From Methanothrix sp. (GTDB lineage Archaea > Halobacteriota > Methanosarcinia > Methanotrichales > Methanotrichaceae), in assembly GCA_023229165.1 (NCBI GenBank), contig JALNZQ010000076.1, positions 1-10,322 on the forward strand: 10,322 nucleotides of DNA, in the 5' to 3' direction. Below, piece after piece: positions 5,619 through 10,322 of this stretch (positions are counted from its first letter, which is position 1; every line of letters starts with the position of its first letter). Both the position numbers and the translations under genes were made by a program. The notes below the pieces were generated by a model, which did not search any database, was not told the origin of the DNA, and was given only the letters and a program-made list of their open reading frames with translations.

Positions 5619-6863
5619 ATGTCTCTAAGAGATGATGCATTAGCATTTCATAAAGATGCAGGGGGCAAGATTGCCATCCACAGCAAGGTCCCTTGCGCTA
5701 CCGTGCGTGACCTCTCATTAGCTTATACTCCGGGCGTGGCTGAACCCTGTCGCGAGATCGAAAAGAATCCAAACGACGTTTATGAGTACACCGCCAAGGG
5801 TAATATCGTAGCCGTGGTAACTGACGGGACTGCCGTCCTTGGCCTGGGCGATATTGGGCCGCTGGCTTCCATCCCGGTCATGGAGGGAAAGGCCATTTTG
5901 TTCAAGAACTTCGCCGGCATAGATGCCTTTCCCATCGCCATAACTTCCAAGGACCCATCGGTCATCGTGGAAACAGTTGCGGCAATAGAGCCGGTCTTTG
6001 GCGGAATCAACCTGGAGGATATAAGCGCACCACGCTGCTTTGAGGTAGAGGAGCGGCTTAAGAAAATATTGAAGATACCCGTCTTTCACGACGACCAGCA
6101 TGGCACAGCCGTGGTCGCCCTGGCCGCCCTCATCAATGCCCTCAAAGTGGTGGGCAAGAGCTTTTCTCAGGTGCGCGTCGCCGTGAGCGGAGCTGGCGCT
6201 GCGGGTATCGCCGTTACCAAGTTTCTCTACAGCTTCGGGGTAAAGGACGCCATACTCTGCGATAGCCGGGGTGTGATCCACACCGGCCGGACCGACCTCA
6301 ACCCGGCCAAAATGCAGATCGCCAAAATGACCAATCCGCGCAATGTTACCGGCACGCTAGCCGATGCCATTGCCGGAGCGGACATATTCCTGGGCCTGTC
6401 GGTAGCAGGCATTGTAACCCCTGCCATGGTAAAGAGCATGGCCGCGGATGCCATTGTCTTTGCCATGGCCAACCCCATGCCAGAGATCATGCCTGACCTG
6501 GCCTTGCTAGCCGGCGCGCGAGTGGTGGCCACCGGCCGATCCGATTTCCCCAATCAGGTCAACAATGTGCTGGGATTCCCAGGGATCTTTCGCGGGGCCC
6601 TGGATGTGCGGGCATCCGATATCAACGAGGCCATGAAGATCGCAGCTTCGCGGGCCATTGCCGGCCTGGTAGAGAACGTATCCGAGGAGTGCATCATTCC
6701 CTCGCCTTTTGACAGAAGAGTAGTCCCCGCCGTCGCCGCAGCCGTCGCTCGCGCCGCCATTGAGACTGGCGTGGCCAGGGTTCCTGTGGACCCGGCCCTA
6801 GTAGGGCGCAGGGCGGAGGCACTGGTAAAGAATCTGGAAAAGAATGCCTGCTCGACTTATTAA
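5619..6863 (+). CDS. Malic enzyme (malate to pyruvate, NAD(P)-dependent)
   Basis: This 414-residue cytoplasmic enzyme oxidatively decarboxylates malate to pyruvate and CO2, linking C4 acids with pyruvate. Visible motifs are the catalytic Tyr36 in SLAYTPGVAEPC, the block DGTAVLGLGDIGP (69-81), Lys91 in MEGKAILFK, the metal ligands Glu133-Asp134 (NLEDI) and Asp158-Asp159 (HDDQHGTAV), and the Rossmann loop GAGAAG (191-196). The MANPMPEI (283-290) and GRSDFPNQVNNVLGFPG (306-322) segments also fit. The length matches the short prokaryotic form without the phosphotransacetylase domain of long MaeB. Asp215 after the second strand of the Rossmann fold hints at NAD preference, but this is weak inference. 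AGGAG (5609-5613) stands five bases before the ATG. The gene diverges from tRNA-Ser and ends at a hairpin facing a convergent peptidase gene. Confidence 0.95.
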   Translation: MSLRDDALAFHKDAGGKIAIHSKVPCATVRDLSLAYTPGVAEPCREIEKNPNDVYEYTAKGNIVAVVTDGTAVLGLGDIGPLASIPVMEGKAILFKNFAGIDAFPIAITSKDPSVIVETVAAIEPVFGGINLEDISAPRCFEVEERLKKILKIPVFHDDQHGTAVVALAALINALKVVGKSFSQVRVAVSGAGAAGIAVTKFLYSFGVKDAILCDSRGVIHTGRTDLNPAKMQIAKMTNPRNVTGTLADAIAGADIFLGLSVAGIVTPAMVKSMAADAIVFAMANPMPEIMPDLALLAGARVVATGRSDFPNQVNNVLGFPGIFRGALDVRASDINEAMKIAASRAIAGLVENVSEECIIPSPFDRRVVPAVAAAVARAAIETGVARVPVDPALVGRRAEALVKNLEKNACSTY

Positions 6864-6867
6864 TTGC

Positions 6868-6915
6868 AAAAAAAAAACAGGAAATATGAAGGAGATAATT
6901 CCTTCAATTTTCCTG
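6868..6915 (-). terminator. Strong hairpin terminator between convergent genes
   Basis: CAGGAAA (6878-6884) pairs with TTTCCTG (6909-6915). Inside it TGAAGGA (6887-6893) pairs with TCCTTCA (6900-6906) across a 2x2 internal loop, with a six-base loop at the tip. On the minus strand the hairpin is followed at once by ten T (complement of 6868-6877), a good terminator for the peptidase gene. The same stem could stop malic enzyme transcripts on the plus strand, where the T-rich part lies within the stem. Confidence 0.7.
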
Positions 6916-6936
6916 CTCGCAGCAATCATTGCCGCC

Positions 6937-9258
6937 TCATGATCTTGCAGAACAGGGGCAGGTCTTTTTGCGCTGCCCCGTATCTTCCGCTTTTGTAGCT
7001 GTTGACGGCCCGGCCTTTAAGCCGCGGGACGACGCATATATTTTCGCCTTTTTGGCAGTGGAATAGAGAGATTCTGCATTATTACTGTCTGTGGCCATGA
7101 CCTTTACCTGATAGGTTCCGGCCTCGCTCCAGGTATGCGCCATGAGCACCGAAGTTCCCGAATTGACAATTTTGGATTGCGAGGTACTGCCGTCGCCCCA
7201 GTCGAAGGTATAGAATATCTGATCTTTATTGGGGTCCGTGGTATAGCCTTTGAATGAATAGGACTTACCCACATAGCCATATGTCACACCTGCGGGAGAA
7301 GAGGGCTTTTTTGGCGGGCTATTGGCAGTTATCTTGACCGCACGAGATGTTGACCAGGCGGACTGACCTCCATTGCTATCTTTAGCCCGAGCCCGCACAT
7401 AGTAGGTACCGGCTTTCTGCCAGGCGTGAGACGCGCTGATCTTTGCCGCGGATTTCGCAAACGCTGTCACCGACGTGCTTTCATCTCCCCAGTCGAAGGT
7501 AATCTGGACATCATCGCCATCAGGATCAATCGACGAGGCGGTATAACTGTAAGATTTCTGCGAAATGCCAGATGCAGTACCTTGGGGTTTGGCGGGCTTT
7601 GAAGGCAGCTGATTGGTGGCAGCAATGGTGACCGTAAGAGCATCTGACCATTCAGATGAGGCCCCTTTGCTGTCTGTAGCTTTAGCCGTTACCTGATAGG
7701 TTCCCGCGGAACTCCAGGTGTGCGAGGCCGTCCCCTCGCCGGAACTGATAAGCCCGGTCTCAGAAGTGGCGCCATCTCCCCAGTTGAAGGTGAACTTGAC
7801 GGGATCACCATCAGGATCGTCAGTCGATGCAGTGTAGCTCAAAGAATTAAGGGCGGACCCCTGCACAGGGCCCTTAGGAGGAGAAGGCGTTTGCGGCGCA
7901 TTGTTTTCGCTATCTGGGTAGCTCATATCCAGAGTCATCCAGTAGAAGGCATATCCGAGACCGCCGTAGGCGCAATCGTAGTTCATGTCCATGTTCACGC
8001 GGAAGAGGCCGGCCGGTCGCCCGGTGGTATCGCCCCAGCTATTGAGCATGATCCAGTAGCGATTTTCGAGATCGGTATCATCATATCCCACGCAGAGAAC
8101 GGCATGCCCGCCCCCATTATTATAATCATACGAGCTGCCGCAAGCATTGTCCGGCTGCCATACGGCGCTCTCAGGCTCTGCCCCCCAGAAGCTAAAGAAG
8201 TCATTCCATGCATTGTCATCGGGCAAATAGTAGCCAAACCAGATGCCTTTGCCCTGTTGCAGGACGTTCTTGATGTTATCTATGGCCTCCTCTTGGGTGA
8301 GGCCATGAGTGGGAACGGTGCTGGTGGATATGCTCGTCAGACTATAATGGGGACTTGTGGATATGGAGGCAGCAGAAACAGCCGAACATGAGCCGCAGCC
8401 TTTGCTTCCATCCCGATAAAGAGCGTTGGCGTTGGACCAGGGAACCATCATGCCCTTGGCCCTGTAAAAATTGGCCAGGCCCGACAGCCAGCCGCCGCAG
8501 CAGGCCCCCGATCCTCCGCAGCCGCCGTTGTAATTGGAATCAAGATACTGTACGGAGAGACGATCGGAAACGCTCATTTGCCGGGCATAATCAAGCTCCA
8601 TCACGCCGGTTCCCGCCCAGGCCCAGCAGTTGCCGCAGCTCCCCTGGTCACGCTCGGAGGGCGTGTACTCGAGCCTGTCCAGCAGGGAAAAGGAAGTGAC
8701 AGGCGCGGCAGCCATCTTTGCCGCGATCTCGGGACTGAGATAGGCCTTCTCGGAAGCATTGTACTGCCCGGCCCAAAGGCCCGCGTCTTCCCGTGTGGGA
8801 TGCATGAGCGGATATTTCCGAGCAGGAAGGGAAGCGGTGAGATTGGTTGGAGCAAAATAGCCATAGTCCAGGCCAAAGCCGCTCTTGTCGGAGAGCGTCA
8901 CCTCATAGTAGCCGGCGCCGGGCGCAGTCAGGTTGTAGCCGGAAAAGGGATCTGCCCTCAGCTCGTATTTTCCGGGGGAGAGATTGGCAAAAAAGTACTT
9001 TCCCGACTCGTTTGTAGTGGTATTGGAGATCTCGGTTCCTTCCAGCATCAGCCGAATGGTCCTATTCGCGAGGCCCACCTCGCCTGGCGAGAAGAAGCCG
9101 TCGCCATCTGCATCCTGGAAAGCTGTGCCGTTTAGGGAGAGGCCCGCCGCATCCGGAGATGGAGAGAGGGCATCTGCGCCTGCTGCAATCAGCGAGGCTG
9201 ACAATAAGAAGAACAACGCTGTCAAGCAGAATAAATGCTTTGGAAATTGATAAACCAT
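6937..9258 (-). CDS. Secreted papain-family cysteine peptidase with three PKD domains
   Basis: This 773-residue protein is exported. Residues 1-28 form a signal peptide with hydrophobic core LFCLTALFFLLSASLIA. Residues 40-135 form an SdrD-B/carboxypeptidase-regulatory-like beta domain (GTAFQDADGDGFFSPGEVG). A C1A papain-type domain spans about 185-447, with oxyanion Gln205 and catalytic Cys211 in DQGSCGNCWAWAG, His385 in NNGGGHAVLCVGYDD and Asn406 in LNSWG. Extra cysteines (GGCGGSGACCGG, GCGSCS) suggest disulfides. Three PKD repeats follow (about 453-546, 550-645 and 648-742), each with an NWGDG/DWGDE/DWGDG motif. No papain I29 propeptide, transmembrane anchor or PGF-CTERM tail is visible; it ends CPCSARS. 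The ATG at 9258 is chosen because GGTG lies seven bases upstream within a short leader. The ATG at 9273 would add five residues and lacks a Shine-Dalgarno. A role in extracellular proteolysis or envelope remodelling is inference. Confidence 0.9.
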   Translation of the reverse strand: MVYQFPKHLFCLTALFFLLSASLIAAGADALSPSPDAAGLSLNGTAFQDADGDGFFSPGEVGLANRTIRLMLEGTEISNTTTNESGKYFFANLSPGKYELRADPFSGYNLTAPGAGYYEVTLSDKSGFGLDYGYFAPTNLTASLPARKYPLMHPTREDAGLWAGQYNASEKAYLSPEIAAKMAAAPVTSFSLLDRLEYTPSERDQGSCGNCWAWAGTGVMELDYARQMSVSDRLSVQYLDSNYNGGCGGSGACCGGWLSGLANFYRAKGMMVPWSNANALYRDGSKGCGSCSAVSAASISTSPHYSLTSISTSTVPTHGLTQEEAIDNIKNVLQQGKGIWFGYYLPDDNAWNDFFSFWGAEPESAVWQPDNACGSSYDYNNGGGHAVLCVGYDDTDLENRYWIMLNSWGDTTGRPAGLFRVNMDMNYDCAYGGLGYAFYWMTLDMSYPDSENNAPQTPSPPKGPVQGSALNSLSYTASTDDPDGDPVKFTFNWGDGATSETGLISSGEGTASHTWSSAGTYQVTAKATDSKGASSEWSDALTVTIAATNQLPSKPAKPQGTASGISQKSYSYTASSIDPDGDDVQITFDWGDESTSVTAFAKSAAKISASHAWQKAGTYYVRARAKDSNGGQSAWSTSRAVKITANSPPKKPSSPAGVTYGYVGKSYSFKGYTTDPNKDQIFYTFDWGDGSTSQSKIVNSGTSVLMAHTWSEAGTYQVKVMATDSNNAESLYSTAKKAKIYASSRGLKAGPSTATKAEDTGQRKKTCPCSARS

Positions 9259-9290
9259 TTTTACACACCACATATATTTAGACTGAATTA

Positions 9291-9300
9291 GAATATAAAG
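9291..9300 (-). promoter_or_regulatory. Probable TATA box of the cysteine peptidase gene
   Basis: On the minus strand the sequence reads ctttatattc. Initiation about 25 bases further on would fall near 9270, giving a leader of roughly 12 bases that contains the GGTG preceding the ATG at 9258. This supports 9258 rather than 9273 as the start. Confidence 0.5.
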
Positions 9301-9314
9301 TTTTGCTGGAGGTT

Positions 9315-9392
9315 ATGCGGATCCGCCAGGTATATGGCTTCGAAACTGCTAGAATGATATGTGATTTTTGTGAAGAAGCGGGCAACGAGTAG
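9315..9392 (+). CDS. Possible 25-residue small protein with CxxC
   Basis: The frame starts MRIRQVYGFETARM and contains CDFC before ending EEAGNE. GGAGGT stands at 9308-9313, a strong Shine-Dalgarno match but only about two bases from the ATG, closer than normal. A plus-strand TATA-like acatatattt near 9270-9280 could place a start near 9300. The frame overlaps the next small frame in a different phase, so it could be the 5' part of a frameshifted short gene. I do not recognise it. Chance is likely. Confidence 0.2.
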   Translation: MRIRQVYGFETARMICDFCEEAGNE

Positions 9393-9489
9393 GGAAAAGA
9401 GACATGAGGAGATAAGAAGGAGGCTGAAGAACAGCTTGCCATGGAGCCTGTCGCGGTGGATTAGGAAGATTTTTTCCGGTAAAAAGTAA
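9361..9489 (+). CDS. Possible 42-residue basic small protein
   Basis: The frame starts at GTG (a second GTG lies at 9370) and gives a peptide dense in Arg and Lys, with segments KKRATSREKRHEEIRRRLK and WSLSRWIRKIFSGKK. The latter is amphipathic with two tryptophans in the C-terminal half. There is no Shine-Dalgarno before either GTG. The composition is unlike random AT-rich sequence, but the evidence for translation is weak. It overlaps the preceding frame by 32 bases. Confidence 0.2.
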   Translation: MIFVKKRATSREKRHEEIRRRLKNSLPWSLSRWIRKIFSGKK

Positions 9490-9628
9490 AAAATTCGAAT
9501 ATATGAGAGCGAAAATGAAGACTTTACGGACGGAATTGGGAATAGTATTGTATTAATAACGCTGCAACTAGCCCAAATGGGACTCTCGATTGTATCATAA
9601 TAGTTGAAAAATTCGTATGAATAGGCGC

Positions 9629-9925
9629 TTATTTTTTTGGAAGGATTGAATTGGTGTTGCGGCTTTTATGGTACATATGTAAGACCAATGGTAAAGATAA
9701 AAAGATAATCAACTTTGAGAAGATTGGACTGAATGATATGCCAAGCAACATTAGACCAATTAACGAAATTATCACAATACAAGTAGGGAAAATGCTTCCA
9801 ATTTTCCCCTCGAAGTGCCCAAGTATTGTGAGAACGATCATAATTATATTGATAACGGTTGCAGTGTCGACAACGAAATGAAGGTCCATCAGGCCAAGAC
9901 CAAATACAAAGGTGAAAAGAACCAT
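9629..9925 (-). CDS. Small hypothetical membrane protein
   Basis: This 98-residue protein is very hydrophobic. Likely membrane segments lie at about 24-41 (VINIIMIVLTIL), 48-67 (CIVIISLIGLMLLGI) and 69-85 (KLIIFLSLPLVL). A weaker hydrophobic stretch occurs at 1-14. It ends with the basic tail HKSRNTNSILPKK. No family is recognised. The ATG at 9925 has no Shine-Dalgarno, but a TATA-like taaataaac lies about 29 bases before it, consistent with a leaderless message. A TTG at 9943 is in frame but less likely. Base composition is clearly more AT-rich than the housekeeping genes to the left, and no neighbour suggests a function, so it may be a recent acquisition or fast-evolving orphan. Confidence 0.5.
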   Translation of the reverse strand: MVLFTFVFGLGLMDLHFVVDTATVINIIMIVLTILGHFEGKIGSIFPTCIVIISLIGLMLLGISFSPIFSKLIIFLSLPLVLHMYHKSRNTNSILPKK

Positions 9926-9948
9926 CCACAGGTTTGATAGCAAGAAAT

Positions 9949-9959
9949 GTTTATTTAGT
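9949..9959 (-). promoter_or_regulatory. Possible TATA box for the small membrane protein
   Basis: The minus-strand sequence ctaaataaaca is A/T-rich and sits about 25-34 bases before the ATG at 9925. That is the spacing expected for a leaderless archaeal message. Confidence 0.35.
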
Positions 9960-9963
9960 CAAA

Positions 9964-9998
9964 CTGCGGCGGCGCACCCCGCAGCAGAGTTGCGGGGT
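9964..9998. other. GC-rich hairpin with an alternative pairing
   Basis: ACCCCGCA (9976-9983) and TGCGGGGT (9991-9998) form a perfect 8-bp stem with a 7-base loop. CTGCGG (9964-9969) can instead pair with CCGCAG (9979-9984), so the two stems exclude each other. It stands out in AT-rich DNA between the small membrane gene promoter and the dehydrogenase remnant. It could be a terminator for either direction or a leftover repeat. There is no strong T tract directly after it. Confidence 0.4.
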
Positions 9999-10074
9999 AT
10001 TCAAAATAATAATGTCTCTTTATTTCTTAAATAAGTGATTAAAAACCCGCATAAATTGCCTTAAATCCCCCCAT

Positions 10075-10250
10075 TTAAACGCCCAGCAACCTTACTACAG
10101 CTCTCGTCACATCCGCCGTCCTACAGTGTCCGCCCAGGTCCGGCGTTTTCGCTCCGCCCTACCAGCGCCTTTTGCACCGCGGCTTCGATCCGGCCGCGCC
10201 TTCTCCGGCATTCCCCGCCACTGCATCATCATGGCCGCGCTGCTGATGAT
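10075..10250 (-). pseudogene. 3' remnant of an isopropylmalate/isocitrate dehydrogenase gene
   Basis: Three minus-strand frames together read like the C-terminus of a beta-decarboxylating dehydrogenase (LeuB, AksF or NAD-dependent isocitrate dehydrogenase). First comes IISSAAMMMQWRGMPEKAR (10250 to about 10194), matching the family's SAAMML helix. Next is RIEAAVQKALV in a second frame, then KTPDLGG and TADVTRAVVRLLGV before a TAA at 10075-10077 in a third frame. Two one-base shifts, near 10192 and between about 10140 and 10155, break it. Upstream of 10250 the family sequence stops and AT-rich DNA begins, so more than 80% of the gene is missing. The GC content matches the host's housekeeping genes. 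Indel errors in the assembly could explain the shifts but not the truncation. Confidence 0.7.
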
Positions 10251-10253
10251 GCA
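10222..10253. repeat. Perfect 10-bp inverted repeat
   Basis: TGCATCATCA (10222-10231) and TGATGATGCA (10244-10253) are perfect inverted copies around a 12-base spacer. They lie inside the dehydrogenase remnant and partly arise from a row of ATG codons (Met-Met-Met) facing Ile codons. The repeat may be coincidence, or an operator near the promoter at 10280. Confidence 0.35.
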
Positions 10254-10278
10254 CTCCGCCTAATCATTTGTGGTGAAA

Positions 10279-10289
10279 GATATATAAAT
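10279..10289 (+). promoter_or_regulatory. TATA box pointing out of the window
   Basis: The sequence gatatataaat, preceded by the purine-rich gtgaaa, is the strongest TATA-like element at the right end. Initiation would fall near 10307-10312, where ATG codons at 10307 and 10312 could start a leaderless gene beyond the window. The element is also TATA-like on the minus strand, where it could once have driven transcription toward the dehydrogenase remnant. Confidence 0.4.
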
Positions 10290-10322
10290 TAAGCAATGTT
10301 AATTACATGTTATGTTTGCAGA

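Larger units (their letters stand above)
9274..9628. other. AT-rich intergenic stretch with no convincing gene
   Basis: These 355 bases separate the peptidase promoter from the 3' end of a small membrane protein gene. Two tiny overlapping plus-strand reading frames (listed separately) are the only candidates. A perfect palindrome GCGGATCCGC lies at 9317-9326 and a smaller one, ATTCGAAT, at 9492-9499. I see no RNA gene, terminal repeats or transposase trace. Confidence 0.5.

Noticed and set aside
5718..6281. 187-codon minus-strand frame opposite malic enzyme
   Set aside because: It is a shadow of a GC-rich, highly conserved gene and has no recognisable domain.
7720..8391. 223-codon plus-strand frame opposite the cysteine peptidase
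   Set aside because: The opposite strand encodes the complete catalytic domain. This frame is a composition artefact.
8578..9135. 185-codon plus-strand frame opposite the peptidase N-terminus
   Set aside because: It overlaps the SdrD-B and Cys active-site region in antisense and shows no motif.
1..10322. CRISPR array, insertion sequence, toxin-antitoxin or defence genes
   Set aside because: I found no direct repeats with regular spacers, no transposase or terminal inverted repeats, and no defence-type domains.
10296..10322. ATG at 10296 as the start of a gene running off the right end
   Set aside because: It lies only about 10 bases after the TATA box, before transcription could begin, and too few codons are visible to judge.

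Overview
The window is archaeal and most likely comes from a methanogenic euryarchaeon of the Methanosarcinales. Methanothrix (Methanosaeta) is my best guess. The evidence is a geranylgeranylglyceryl phosphate synthase, a COG1340-type coiled-coil protein, a KEOPS Cgi121 subunit, a DUF2150 protein, ribosomal protein L40e, a type II methionine aminopeptidase, TATA-type promoters and GGTG/AGGAGG ribosome binding sites. The genus is inferred from remembered family resemblance, not from a search.

Layout. Positions 1-2388 hold three plus-strand genes: a coiled-coil protein behind a long structured leader, then cgi121 and a DUF2150 gene as a pair. They meet a minus-strand cluster (5537 down to 2385) that runs tRNA-Ser(CGA), L40e, GGGPS, an Xaa-Pro-dipeptidase-like M24 peptidase and methionine aminopeptidase. 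The protein genes in it are spaced by 0 to 9 bases, so they are probably one operon for translation, N-terminal protein maturation and membrane lipid synthesis. The two convergent blocks share one CTAG as both stop codons. A malic enzyme gene (5619-6863, plus) diverges from the tRNA. It converges on a large secreted cysteine peptidase gene (6937-9258, minus), with a strong hairpin and A/T tract between them. From about 9270 to 10070 the DNA is AT-rich and gene-poor, with one small orphan membrane protein. The right end carries a decayed 3' fragment of an isopropylmalate/isocitrate dehydrogenase gene and a promoter pointing out of the window.

The most unusual feature is the tRNA gene at 5388-5537 (minus). 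It reads as a complete tRNA-Ser(CGA) only after removal of two introns, neither at the usual site beside the anticodon. One of 31 nt lies in the D-arm and one of 32 nt in the T-loop. The T-loop intron fits a bulge-helix-bulge motif whose predicted cuts restore the loop TTCAAAT exactly. Multiple non-canonical tRNA introns are known mainly from Thermoproteales, so two in one methanogen tRNA deserve checking.
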